The notes below the pieces were generated by a model. The model saw only the letters and a list, made by a program, of their open reading frames with translations. It made no database searches and had not been told where the DNA came from. DNA of 64,000 nt from Monocercomonoides exilis (Eukaryota; Preaxostyla; Oxymonadida; Polymastigidae), in assembly GCA_001643675.2 (NCBI GenBank), contig LSRY02000009.1, forward strand, positions 1,435,501-1,499,500. The letters are read 5' to 3'. Positions 34,374 through 45,104 of this stretch are shown piece after piece. Numbering within the stretch: position 1 is the stretch's first letter; the number at the start of each line of letters is the position of its first letter. A program made the position numbers and the translations under genes.

Positions 34374-35725
34374 ATGAATGTTTTTTCTCTTTTGATTTTT
34401 TCACTTTTTTTTGAGAAACTTTCACGGCTGGAACAATTCACTGAAAAAGAACAGAAACAGAAAATCGTTGAAATGAATGAAATACTTGATGAAATGAATA
34501 AAGAAGAAATTAAGGATATTTTCAGCAAAGAACTGTTCAATGAAATACATAAAATGATTGAAGAAAAGAAATTGTCGATGGGAAATGCAATTTTGCTGCT
34601 GAAGCACATTGGATATTTGCGAACCTCGAGAAGAATGTTTATTTGTGGCTTTGAAGAATCTTCATTGGGCAAAAGATTTGAAAATAGGATTTTTAACGAG
34701 AATAAGAAAAAAGAAGGAAAGAACGAAAAGCTTCTTGGTGATCTTTGCGAATGCTTATTTTTGCTTGCAGGCATGTTTTCTTCGGAATTGTTTTCAATCT
34801 GTGTACCCTGCCTGTTGAAATTTGCCTTGAAGAAAGATGAAGACGAGGAAATTCAAAAAGAAGTTGAAATGGCTTAACTGGCTTTGAGCAATATTGTTTT
34901 AAGTGTATGTTTATTTCTATTTCATTTTTGAAGTTATTGATTTTTTCCGATTTTTATTAGGAAGTGCCAAAAGAACTGCATTTGAATGAAATCAAAGAGA
35001 TAATCCAATATTATCAAGAGCATCACAACCTCACTCGACTTGCCTATCAGTCTGCTTGGGACTTTTTGATTTTCAGATTGGTCAATGATGAAAGCTTGGA
35101 TGAAGTGATTGCGAATGAGCTGCATTTTGGAAGAGAGTCAACAAAAGAACTGGAAGTGCTAACAAGAAATGTGGATTGGAAGAGGAAAGAAGAAGAAATG
35201 AAAAAAGAAGAAGCGAATGAAGTGCTTGTAATCACGGGATGGACGAAAACAACAAAGTCCTATTTTTCATGTTGTCAATTGCGGAATGAAGAATTTGTAG
35301 GGCTTCTTGGAAGCATTGTTCAGATATATCGAACAGCGAAGGATAATTACGAAGAAATTAGATACTGGTGCGTTTTTTCCTTGAGAAATGCCGCAGGTAA
35401 CGGATTTGTACCAGTTGATGACTTGCTGAAAGGAGGAGCAACCAATACTGTTTTGGAGGAGATGCAGCAACGAACATTGAAAGATAAAATGGCAAGAGAA
35501 AACTTGCATTTCTTTTTGAGTGTTTCAGAAAGATTGAAAGAAGAGAAAAAAGATGAAAAGGCAGAAGCAGAAAGAAAGAAAACCAAAAGGAAGGTGCTTG
35601 AAAAGATAGAAGAAGAAGGATACGAGGATATCATCACAAGTTTTCATGGAACTTTTTGTTTGCTGAGCAGAAAACACTATCCTCTTTTGTCGTTGGATGT
35701 TTCAGTTTATTTTGTAAACGTTTAG
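34374..35725 (+). pseudogene. Alpha-helical repeat-family gene, copy b, nearly intact
   Basis: The best-preserved family member here. Exon 1 reads EKEQKQKIVEMNEILDEMNK, LLLKHIGYL, SSLGKRFENRIF, LFSICVPCLLKFALKKDEDE; exon 2 reads PKELHLNEIKEIIQYYQEHH, NLTRLAYQSAWDFLI, NELHFGRESTKELE, EEEGYEDIITSFH and ends YFVNV-TAG. Both exons look helical, as in ARM-like repeats, but no function is known. A 56-bp intron (34905-34960, GTATGT...TTATTAG) joins them in phase 0. One in-frame TAA (34874-34876) replaces the Leu of EMALLALSN. A splice acceptor-like TTTTTTGAG at about 34420 suggests that an upstream exon exists and that the ATG at 34374 is not the true start. Confidence 0.75.
34905..34960 (+). other. 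GT-AG intron, 56 bp
   Basis: Starts GTATGT and ends TTTTTATTAG. Removing it joins SNIVLS to EVPKELHLNEI in frame, as in the family. An intron in the same place is seen at 43674-43759 and, degraded, at about 54540-54600. Confidence 0.75.
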
Positions 35726-35969
35726 CCAAATTCTTTTCATTTGGCTTTGTTTCTCAAATTTTCAATTTTTCTTTTTTTCATCATTTCACTGACGCCAAAG
35801 ATCATTCAAAATGAAAAGCTTTCATTCAAGTTATTAATTTTATAAGCATAATTTAGTTAACAAACAAATAAATAAATGCAAAAATCAAATTCTCCTTTAT
35901 GGATGGGCATTTATTCAGCATATAAATATTCTTTGTGAATGAGCGAACGATTGAAAGAAATTTCATTTT

Positions 35970-36013
35970 GAAAAAGAAAATATGAAATTCACTTTCTTCT
36001 CTTCGATCTGAGA
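35970..36013. repeat. DIRS-A internal complementary region (partial)
   Basis: CACTTTCTTCTCTTCGATCT plus GAGAG matches the reverse complement of the right terminal repeat at 40174-40200; looser similarity extends outward. Confidence 0.6.
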
Positions 36014-36031
36014 GTTTGTAGTAATTGGGAT

Positions 36032-37663
36032 TTATGGATAACTTTCTGAATTTTCTCTTTCCATCATTTCTTTTCGTCTCTGTGATCTTGTTCGAATAAT
36101 AAACTGGATGCATTTTTCTTCGATGATTTCATTTTCGTTTTTAACATTTTCATTGTTCGTGGCATTTGATTGCTTTTCGTGGATAGATTGAGACTCATTA
36201 TCATCTGGTTCTTCAATACGGTCTGGTTGTGAGATCTCTTCTCTTGCTTTCTCTGTTTCATGGCCTTCTGGCATACTTGATTGTTGATTGATGGGAATAA
36301 TGGAATCCTTTTCGTCTGGTGTGGATGTGGATGGAGGAATTGTGGAAGGCTGTTGAATTGTTTCATTTGCCTCCTGATTCGATGAAATTATCTGTGCCAT
36401 CTTGTTTGATATGTTGGATTTGAAATAATGCTTTATCACTGTGTTGCTTCTGGGGGATAATCTTGCGAATTTTGCCACCTGTTCGACTGGGGTTCCCGCC
36501 ATTGTTAAGGCTGATATAGAGGCATGTTTCAAGGTGTATGGGCTGTTGTTCGAAGGGATTCTTGCATATTTCATCATTTCGCTGGCTGCTTTTCGTATTG
36601 CACGGGCCTTCATTGGATCATATGTTGAAGAGCTCAGAAATAGTTTATTGGCAGTTGGATTGTGAATTTTCACCCGATCCCATTGATCTTTAACGGCTGT
36701 TGCTGGACATATCAAACTTTCCTTGCTGAGGAATGGGATGACAATGTTGCTTCTTTCAAGTCCACTTTTGAGTGATGCATTCAGGTTAATTGATTGCTTA
36801 TCTATTTCTGATTCCTTTAGATTAATTCTTTCCAGTTCTGTGAAGCGGCACGCAGAGAACATCATGCACAAACAAATTGTTTTCTTCGTAAGCTGTGAGA
36901 ATGACAAATTTTCGTTCTTTCCAATCGTTTCTATATACGTGAATAGTTGTTGAGGGTTTTTACATATAATCTTGTCTCTTTTTCTTTCTGCATTCCGATC
37001 TCCTGAATGATCTAAACAGGATTGAAATCAAGGTGTTCTCCCCAAGTGATTTTCCGTATAATACTGATGTTAGGAAGGAAATTGCAGATCTGACAATTCT
37101 CAATAAAAAGCTTTCATTCCGTTGTTTTTCAAGGCGACAAACACATCCAAGCATCTTTTTTGCCAAATCTGAAATTTTGAAGGGATGTCTTTGAATTTCA
37201 ACTGATCCCATCCGTCTTTGAAATGTGTGAAACCACAAGTGTATCCCATCCATGTGGCACTTGCGACACTGTTTTTGCACTCTTCGGCTTGTTCATGTGA
37301 CATGCTTCTTGATGCCAAAATCTCATTCCACCACGATTCTCCCTTTTCGGTTATGGATTGATTACGCATATCCTCAGTCTCCCTGGAGGAAGCGTTGCAT
37401 TCATTAGCTTCATCTATCTTCCTTCCCTGATTATCTCCTCCGTTCTCCTCCATGTCCAAGAGATGTGATTTGTGTTGTTCAGAAGTGGTTCCCATTTCTG
37501 ACCCTTCTAATCGGGAAGAAGAAGGAGAACTCGAGCTCTCTCCATCGCTGCTTTTCGGATCACTGCTGGAATCAGAGGAACTGGTAGATGCGCAAGAACC
37601 GTCTCGTTTCTCCATGAAATTTGTAACCCGTCTTGACTTTGATTGCTTCCCTGCCCGCACCAT
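36032..37663 (-). pseudogene. DIRS-A tyrosine recombinase, frame disrupted
   Basis: The N-terminal part (37100-37663) is Ser/Asp/Glu-rich, then a core-binding-like domain (TWMGYTCGFTHFKDGWDQL). The middle (36960-37280) lies in another frame (VRSAISFLTSVLYGKSLGEN), so two compensating frameshifts are needed. The catalytic part (36032-36907) has the first Arg in MMFSACRFTELERINL, then YTLKHASISALTMAGTP (His box) and the likely nucleophile Tyr in SNTVIKHYFKSN. This enzyme integrates a circular DNA copy in DIRS elements. The C-terminal 100 residues are a hydrophilic tail. The catalytic half is uninterrupted. Confidence 0.82.
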
Positions 37664-39519
37664 TTCGTTGATTTTGAGTTTTCTTTTGTTGCGAAGGCAT
37701 CGAGTGTGATGCGCATCTGAAGCTGATTGGGGATCTCTTCGAGTGCTTCTTGTTCAACTTCGTAATCTCCTCCTTTAACCAATCTCGATAGTCCATCTGC
37801 TCTGACGTTTCTCTCTCCGGAAATATGTTGAGCTTTCACAACAACTTTCAGCGCTTGGGTTTGATTTCACATTTTCTTCTGAAGGGTTCTGAGATTCGGA
37901 CCCGCTCCCCTTCGATTCAGATTGCAAACTGCTGTTGTGTTGTCTGATCGAATAAGCAGATTTCCTATTTCTTGATTTCGAACGGAATTTGAGAAATGCG
38001 CGATGACTTGATTTATTGCGAATAGCTCTCTGTAATTGGAACTTTGGTTTCTAATTGGAGGTGGAAGAGGTTTGTGAAAGTCCAGCATTTGATTGTTGAT
38101 TTTTTGTGTTGAGCCCATGGCAAACCCTGATGCATCTGTCGTAAGAATTGCTTCTGGTCGAAACACAGGATTCAATTTCCTTGGTTGGTTCTCTTTCAGC
38201 CTTTCGCTCCACTTCCAGAGGCAATTTGTTATCGATGCTTTCACGCGCATTTTTCCTTTCCATCCATTCAGACTCAAAGCTTTGTTTGGGAGTTTGTACA
38301 GTTGTGACAAATTCAGGGAGGCTTCTTGATACACGAATCTGGTTGCATTCAGTTTCCCTATCAACGAGGCAATCTTCTTTATCGAAACAACTCTTTTGTA
38401 CTGGGAAATCCTCCTCCATTTCTTGCGATCTTTCATCAGCTCAACTCTCTTCGATTCCTTCATCAGTAATACACACTGATTGGTATCCCATTGGAAGCCC
38501 AAAAATTTGAACTGCTGACTTGGAATTAAATGACATTTTTCTGAATTGACTAATAGTCCCAATTTGTTGAACATCAATAGGGTTTTCTCCACAATAATAT
38601 TGATTTCCTGTGGGTGTGAATGAAGAAGAACAATATCGTCCAGGTATGCAATTGTTCTCACACCCCATTCCTCCCTCATGTATTTTAGGACTTTTCTCAT
38701 CACTTTTGTGAACGTTCGAGGAGCATCTTTGAATCCGAAAGGCATTCCGTGGAAAGCGTAGTATCTTCTTTTGAAAACGAACGAAAGGAATGGCGATAAT
38801 TCTTAGCTGATTTTTATAAGATAATAAGCTTGGCTAAAGTCCATCGTGACTGTGTAATCCTTTTCTTGTATGATTTTCTCCACTGTTCTGTGGTCTTCTT
38901 GCTTGTAATAAATCGTCTTGATTGAATTATTGAGTCTTCGGCAATCCACGATTTGCCTCCAGCCACCGTCTTTCTTTCTGATAACAAACACTGGATTCAA
39001 ATGCTTCACATCCTTCTCCTGAATCGGCTTGATGATATTTGTTTCCAGTTGCTTCTTGATCATCTCTGAAAAGGCTTGTTGGGCTTCTTGACTCTGATGC
39101 TCCAAAGGGTTGAATACTCCTGTTTTCTTGAGTGATTCCTTCGAGGCTTTGCTCCTCCATACTGGGATTACTCCTTTCCCAATAATTCGTGATCCTCCAA
39201 TTTTTTCCCATTCTTCTCGAAATAAACAAGTTCTTCCTCCAACCATTGCCTCTTGTCGGACTTCTTCGGGCTGTTGAATGCTGTTCGTTTCTTCTATTGG
39301 AATTTTCGTTCCCCTGATTGTCTTCTTATAGCGAAACCTGAAGCTCTTGTCCGCAGCCGGCTTTGGTTTTGTTATCTTGACAACCAGGGAGCTGCTTGAA
39401 AAAATCACTTGCTTACTGATCTTCTGGTTGGAATTGTTCTGACTCTTATCGAACTTCTTCTCACAGGCCAACTTGTTGTTTGCAGCTTGAATTGTTGACT
39501 CTTTTCTGTTTTTCTCCAT
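37430..39519 (-). pseudogene. DIRS-A reverse transcriptase-RNase H, three in-frame stops
   Basis: One frame throughout. RT motifs: LNPVFVIRKKDGGWRQIVDC, YTVTMDFSQAYYLIKIS, MPFGFKDAPRTFTKVMRK, the catalytic YLDD near 38640, and KFLGFQWD. RNase H: TTDASGFAMGS, SSNYRELFAI, RSDNTTAVCNLNRRG, then NVRADGLSRL. Stops: TAA (38803-38805) inside the palm, TGA (37867-37869) and TAG (37507-37509). The last two fall where the element B frame or related elements have Trp (LLLPNWKGQNW). No frameshift is needed across about 2 kb, so decay was by substitution. Would copy element RNA into DNA if intact. Confidence 0.88.
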
Positions 39520-40136
39520 TCTTCAAGAACTTCTGATTGCCTTTGAGTAAGAAGACTGGTAGCTGCACTCTCCTTCATCTGTGCAGCTGCCCTAAAGCCG
39601 AATCTTCCTTGAATTCTTACAGTTCTTGCTTCCTTCGGAGCTTTTGAAACTAATAAAATTGTATCTGCAATTGATCCTTTTTCGTCATCTTTTTCTTTTA
39701 ATTTCGCATGTGTGTAAAGCAGAATTTTAATGGCCGGATATAGAAACGCTTCAGTTCGCTCGCCTGCCTTATCCAATGCGTCGTTCATCCAATTATCTGT
39801 TCTCGAAGCTGCAGGAGGGGCCTTTGGCAGAAATGGACTTAAATCATCTTCCTTCAGGTCAATAATAAGATCTTCCAAATATCTTTCTGGTAAATCCATA
39901 TCATATAAGCTGCAATCCGGATCTCTGAGAAATATTGTTTTAAAACGATTTTCCAGAAGCAAACAATCCTCGCCATGGCTTTCTTTTGCTTCTGAAGCTC
40001 CCGGGATCTGTTGGGAAAATTCAGAACTGGAATGAGAAATCATACTCGAAAATATCTCTCCCGGAGGTCCATTTGACATCATCAATGTGGTAGAATTCAA
40101 CGCGGGTCCAGTGCTGAGTGGAGAGCTATGGAGCAT
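39405..40136 (-). CDS. DIRS-A Gag-like protein
   Basis: 243 residues, open. Shares with the element B protein (48368-49282) the blocks NWMNDALDKAGERTEAFL (NWINDALDQAGFKVEIFL in B) and ARTVRIQGRFGFRAAAQM (ARTVRIQVRFGFRAATAM in B). The C-terminal part overlaps the RT frame by 115 bp in another frame, usual for DIRS. A GGGTCAGTC motif lies just upstream (40157-40165). Presumed capsid/nucleic-acid-binding protein, by position only. Confidence 0.75.
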   Translation of the reverse strand: MLHSSPLSTGPALNSTTLMMSNGPPGEIFSSMISHSSSEFSQQIPGASEAKESHGEDCLLLENRFKTIFLRDPDCSLYDMDLPERYLEDLIIDLKEDDLSPFLPKAPPAASRTDNWMNDALDKAGERTEAFLYPAIKILLYTHAKLKEKDDEKGSIADTILLVSKAPKEARTVRIQGRFGFRAAAQMKESAATSLLTQRQSEVLEEWRKTEKSQQFKLQTTSWPVRRSSIRVRTIPTRRSVSK

Positions 40137-40396
40137 TCTTTTTTCAGATTCTCCGTGACTGACCCTTAAGTGATACTCTCAGATCGAAGAGAAGAAAGTG
40201 AATGAATGTTTTCTTGCAAGTCAAAATGCTTGCGTTTTGATTAGTCGCAAAAATCACGATTATATTGAAATATATATTTTTAGAAAGAAAAAAAAATTAA
40301 TTTGAATGCAAACGTTCTCATAATTAATTATTTTTGGTGTAATTGTAAAATAAATATCATGTGAAGCCATCTTAAAAATCAGAATATGAAAATAAG

Positions 40397-40460
40397 AAAG
40401 AAGAAGAAGAAGAAGAAGAAGAAGAAGAAGAAGAAGAAGAAGAAGAAGAAGAAGAAGAAG
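40397..40460. repeat. (GAA)n microsatellite
   Basis: Near-pure GAA triplets at the left edge of duplication copy 2. Confidence 0.95.
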
Positions 40461-41027
40461 GAGAAGAAGGAGGAGAAGGAGAAAGAATGGAAGATTACAA
40501 CAGAACTGGTTGTGAAGAGGAAGAAAGTTATGTAACTGTTCTAACTGCTCCGTCGGCTTCAGCTTCTTCCTCAAATAACATGAGTTTAAATACAAATCAG
40601 ATGGAAGATTCTGCAGGTTCAGTATCTTCTTTCTTTTCGGCTTTCTTCTTCTTCTTCTTCTTTTACAAATTCAATTTCATTAATGCCTCTTCTTCTTCCT
40701 CTTCCACTTTTTGTTTGCTTTTCAAAGATTCTCACTCCTGAAACAAACAAAAAAATCAGCTACAAACAGCGCTTGGCGTTCAATCTGAATTTAAAAGCGA
40801 AACTTCAGATGCACAGCTGATGGCTGAGCTGAAGGAGAAATTGATGTCTTTTTGCGTATTTTGCAGACATTCTCTTTGGAAGTGCTGAAGACAAGCTGCA
40901 TGGAAATGTCCGCCTTGTGCCGACGGTTGGGACGACTTTCACAAATTCGATTATCCGTACATGAAGAAAGTGGATATGGAAGGAGAAAAAGATGACAATG
41001 AAGAAGGAGAAGGTGAAAAAGAAGAAG
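40452..41027. repeat. Segmental duplication, copy 2
   Basis: Same sequence as 31165-31740, just beyond the right end of DIRS-A. It continues into GAAGAA and then a (TAA)n tract, where copy 1 continues ACTATGTTGATG. Confidence 0.9.
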
Positions 41028-41042
41028 AAGAAGAAGAAGAAG

Positions 41043-41108
<66 letters not shown>
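41043..41108. repeat. (TAA)n microsatellite
   Basis: About 20 TAA triplets followed by GATAAT/GAAGAA/GATGAT tracts to about 41165 and GAAT units to 41183. Confidence 0.95.
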
Positions 41109-41116
<8 letters not shown>

Positions 41117-41483
41117 GATAATGATGAAGAAGAAGAAGAAGAAGAAGAAGATGATGATGATGAATGAATGAATGAATGAATGAAGGTGTTAACTTTCATG
41201 TCTTTCATCAGATGATTTTGTTGAGAGACAAATGAGAAGATCAATTCAGAATTGGTGAGCGCTGCAGTTGCTGTCATCTGCTCAATCATCTGGCCAAAAT
41301 GACAAATTCACAGCAACCTTCATTCTCTTTGCAGACATTTCAATGAAGGCACAAATGTTTGCCTATCCAATCTCAAAAGCTGAAAGTCTGTGAAACTCCA
41401 ATTTCAAATGAAAAACGGATCCGAAAGTTTTATTTTTTTGTTGAGTCCTCTTGCCTCTCTTCATTTCCCTTTCGATAATTGAA

Positions 41484-41600
41484 AAATAAAATAAAAATAA
41501 AATAAAATAAAATAAAATAAAAAATAAAAAATAAAAAATAAAAAATAAAATAAAATAAAATAAAATAAAATAAAATAAAATAAAATAAAATAAAATAAAA
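41484..41600. repeat. (AAAAT)n tandem repeat
   Basis: Pentamer AAAAT, with some AAAAAAT units, for about 115 bp. Confidence 0.95.
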
Positions 41601-41722
41601 TGCATTTTCAACATTCGCTTAAAGTATCAATTCTCAAACAAATTTCTTTGTTTCCATTTCATTTCTCCGGCAATCTCTGATTCAGATATCAAATGCAAAG
41701 ATATTCTATAAGACGATATGAA

Positions 41723-42297
41723 TCATGATAATGTAGAAAAAGCTGCGTGAAATGTTGATGCATTTGAAGCAAATGTAGAAAATGACGACGAATGAATTGC
41801 ATGAAATGGTAAATTGTTGAAGTTCGAAAATTGAGAAGATGAGAGCCAATTGATGTCAACGGAGAAATTCATTAAAATTCTCTTCTTCTTTCCTTTTTTT
41901 CTTCTTCTGCCGAGGAGAAACCTCTGAATCCTTTTCACTTTCAGCTCAATCTCTTTCCCTCTCTTTAGCAAAGAGTAGGAAATATTGAGTAATCTCTTTT
42001 TCATTTCATCTCTTAAGCTTTCAATTCCCCTTCTCTAACAAAAAATCATCTTTCCTCAAAAATAATTCTTTGTCAAAGCCCAACGCCAGGCATCTTCGAA
42101 ATATCTTGAATTTCATCTGTCTGTCTGTATTTTTCTTCCCCACTTTTCTTTTTCTTCTTCAAAGCCAGCTTATCTTTCGCTCTATCAACTTCCTGAACTA
42201 AAAATAATCGCTTCAAAAAAATAACAACAGCTAACCTTATAAACATTTTTAAAGGCAATTTTCTGTTTAATATTGAATTGGCAACTGCTTTCTTCAA
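41723..42297 (-). other. Hypothetical basic protein remnants
   Basis: Two minus-strand frames (42073-42297 and 41723-42004) read Lys/Arg-rich helices (KDKLALKKKKKSGEEKYR; RIQRFLLGRRRKKGKKKR). A possible short intron with acceptor TTATTTTTAG lies at about 42200. No family recognised. The rest of 41184-43150 shows no gene. Confidence 0.25.
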
Positions 42298-43179
42298 TTC
42301 AATTTCATTATTCCTTCGATTTTGAATTGTTCCATCATCTAATTCGCTTATTATCCTTTTCAGATGTCATTTCTCCCTCAAAGGAGTCGAGTTCCGACTT
42401 TTCGAGGAAAAGAAATTCCTATAATTTCTATTAAATTCCATTTTGTTTCAACGAAAAACAAAACAAAATTCAACACCGTCAAGCATCTTCTTCTTGAACA
42501 GAAGATACTGCACAAATTTTCCTCACTCGAAATTCTGCACTGAAAGGTGGATGCAGCCATTTATAAAAAAATGTCATGTTTCTGGTTCCTGAAATGATGG
42601 TGAACGGAGACATCTTTAAAATGAATAGGAGTTATATAAGGGCATACGTGATGTTGTGTCTATCAATAATTTATAACTGTAACTGTTTGGTCGCACATGA
42701 ATGAAAAACAACGCATCAATTAACCAAAACGAATATGTCGTCATCAACGAAACATAAAGTTACAGGAAAAAATTGTTCTTATGATGACGATATATTTCAT
42801 TCGTCAATTTTTCATTCAAACAGGGAATATTTTTGTTCCAAGAAAACGATACGATCAATTCATCCATTACAGCAAATTGAAGAAGAAAAAGATTTTTTTT
42901 TCTTTCATTAAAAATTGCCAAAATGTTAACACGAGATGAAACGGTGTGAATTCATAGATTTTTGTGATTGTTTTGTGTTTTTATTTTCCATCTGCTTCTT
43001 CTATTCGATCATACACGAATTCAATGTGAATGATAAAAATGCTGTTGTTTTCTGGTACATTATTTCTTTAAAACACAGACGGAATTCAACACAAAAAAAT
43101 TCACTGGTTTGCAGATATTGTTATGCTTGAATCCTTGATTGTTGAGGTTTTATTTTATTATTTATATTTGTTTGAAGAG

Positions 43180-44467
43180 TTGCTTTCTGAGCTTGAAGAT
43201 TGCAATGATAACGAGCAGAAGCAAAAAATCATTGAAATGAATGAACTTATGGACGAAATGGAAAGTATGAATTCAGATCAATATTAAGAATCGAGCAATT
43301 CGAAAAAATTCAGAAAATGATTGATGAAAAGAAAATGAATTTTGGAAATGTGATTCTGCTTTTGAAGCACATTGGCTATTGTGAAATGTTAAAGCGCACA
43401 TCCAACTCAAATTTTGGAAATTCTTCATTGGGAAAAAGTTTTGCCGAAATGATTATTTTTGAAAATGAGAAAAAAGAAGAAAAGAATGAAAAACTTTTGG
43501 CTGACCTTTGCAAATGCTATACAATGCTCAGTTATCATAACCTTAGAAAGGAATTGCTTTCAATTTGTCTGTCTAGCCTTTTGAAAGCAGCTTTGAACAA
43601 AGATGATAGTGAGGAGACTCGAAAAGAAGTGGAAATTGCTTTGCTAGCATTGAGCAACATTGAAGGATATCATGTGTGCTCTTTTTCTCTTTCTTTTTGT
43701 ATTTTTGTATTTTTGTATTTTTCTTTTCTTTTTTCTTTTTCTTTCTTTTTTTTTAACAGAAAATAGAAAAGAAGCCGTATTTAGAAGAAATGAAAGAAAT
43801 GATCTAATATCATCAGAATTATCGAAACCTTTCCTGCCTTTCCTATCAGTCGGCTTGGAAATTTTTAATTTTCAGATTACTCAAAAACAGACATTTGGAA
43901 GATAATATTGTGGATGCAACGCATTTTGCGAGAGAGGCAACAAAAGAATTGGAAGCGCTGAATAAATGTGTGGATTGGAAAAGAAAAGAAGAAGCGAATG
44001 AAGTGCTGGTATTCAGGAGATGGATTTAAACAATTGAGATTTATTTTCGCTATTGTCAATTGCAGACTGAAGAATATGTTTGTCTTTTCATCAGAATTGT
44101 TCAGATATATCGAGTTGCAAGAGAAAACAAAAGTGAAATAAGCGATTGGTGCATTCATTCCTTGAGAGAAGCAACTGAAAGAAGAATTGTGAAAATTTAA
44201 GCTTTTTTGAAAAGTGGTGCTATTGATGCTGTTTTTGAGGAAATTCAGCAACAGACAGTGGATGACGGAATGATATTTGATTGCTTGGAATTTTTTGAGA
44301 ACATTTCAAGTAAATTGAAAGAAAAGAAGAAAGATGACAGGGAAGAAGCGAAAAGAAAGGCTATAAAAAAAGAGTATTTGGAAAAGATGGAAGAAGAAGG
44401 ATACGAAGATATTATCACAAGCTTTCAAGAAATTATTGATTTCCTTGACTTAGGATTCCATTATTAA
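43180..44467 (+). pseudogene. Alpha-helical repeat-family pseudogene, copy c
   Basis: Reads ELLSELEDCNDNEQKQKI, then a frameshift near 43270, then FEKIQKMIDEKKMNFGNVIL, LLKHIGYC, SSLGKSFAEMII and EIALLALSNI. An 86-bp intron (43674-43759, GTGTGC...TTTTAACAG) is in the same position as in copy b. The second exon is in one frame with TAA at three places where relatives have Gln (IIQYHQ), Lys/Gln (RWLKxIE) and Glu (KVEDLL). The end is EEEGYEDIITSFQEIIDFLD, then a divergent tail without FVNV. DIRS-B lies about 330 bp downstream. Confidence 0.75.
43674..43759 (+). other. GT-AG intron, 86 bp
   Basis: Begins GTGTGC and ends TTTTTTTTTAACAG after a long pyrimidine tract; phase 0; same position as the 34905-34960 intron. 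Confidence 0.65.
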
Positions 44468-44795
44468 TCGTTTGAGATTTCTGATTATTTTGTTCATTCT
44501 TGAGAAAGTGAAATGCACTTCACTTTGTAACTCAAAAAATATCTTTAATTTTTTATATTTTTCAAAACGCAATTTTGCAAGCATTTGAGTATTTTTAGTC
44601 TTTTTTCAACACACTTTGGAAAGCAGCAAAGCAAAGAAAGAAGGAAGGAAGGAATCACAAATGGTTGTTTCAAATATTTGGTATTCTTGAAGAAGAGGGA
44701 AAAAAGTTGAATTATGTTTTAAAGAAATAAAAAAATACTCTCTTTATTGGATTTGAAATGCGAAAAAAATCAAATTCAAAAGACGAAGAAAGTTG

Positions 44796-44865
44796 ATTAA
44801 AAAAGAAAGTGGAGAATCAATTCCTTCTCTTTTTGAGAGACGCCACATTCTATGGGTCAGTCGCC
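44796..44865. repeat. DIRS-B left inverted terminal repeat
   Basis: ATTAAAAAAGAAAGTGGAGA outer end, then the core shared with the right repeat, including GGGTCAGTC at 44854-44862. Confidence 0.88.
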
Positions 44866-45010
44866 CATTTGTGTGTTTTGGTGAATTGGATAAAAAACCG
44901 CTTTACGCTTATAAAACCAAAAAGCGCAAAGAGAAGGAACAACAAAAACATCAACAGTTTTGAAAACAGAACCTCAAAGGGTGGGAGTGTAAACGGTGGT
45001 GGGCAAAGGA

Positions 45011-45104
45011 AGGAATTGATTCTCCACTTTCTTTTTTAATTAAAGTGCATAAGCACCTTAATTATCAAGAAAGTGTTTCATCAATTCCTTCTCTTTTTGA
45101 GAGA
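45011..45104. repeat. DIRS-B internal complementary region
   Basis: First half (45011-45036) is the reverse complement of 44796-44822. Second half (45037-45104, AAAGTGCATAAGCACCTTAA onward) is the reverse complement of the right end at 49316-49384. It overlaps the 3' end of the recombinase frame. It serves in DIRS replication as the template joining both ends of the circular DNA. Confidence 0.9.

Larger units (their letters stand above)
35950..40250 (-). mobile_element. DIRS-like tyrosine-recombinase retroelement A, left end missing
   Basis: Minus-strand order gag (39405-40136), RT-RNase H (about 37430-39519), tyrosine recombinase (36032-37663). The right terminal repeat (about 40168-40250) contains, as reverse complement, CACTTTCTTCTCTTCGATCT; the same sequence recurs at 35989-36013, beside the recombinase 3' end. 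In DIRS elements that position is the internal complementary region. The left inverted terminal repeat, present in element B, is not found, so the element is truncated or rearranged on the left, next to the helical-family copy b. Confidence 0.88.
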
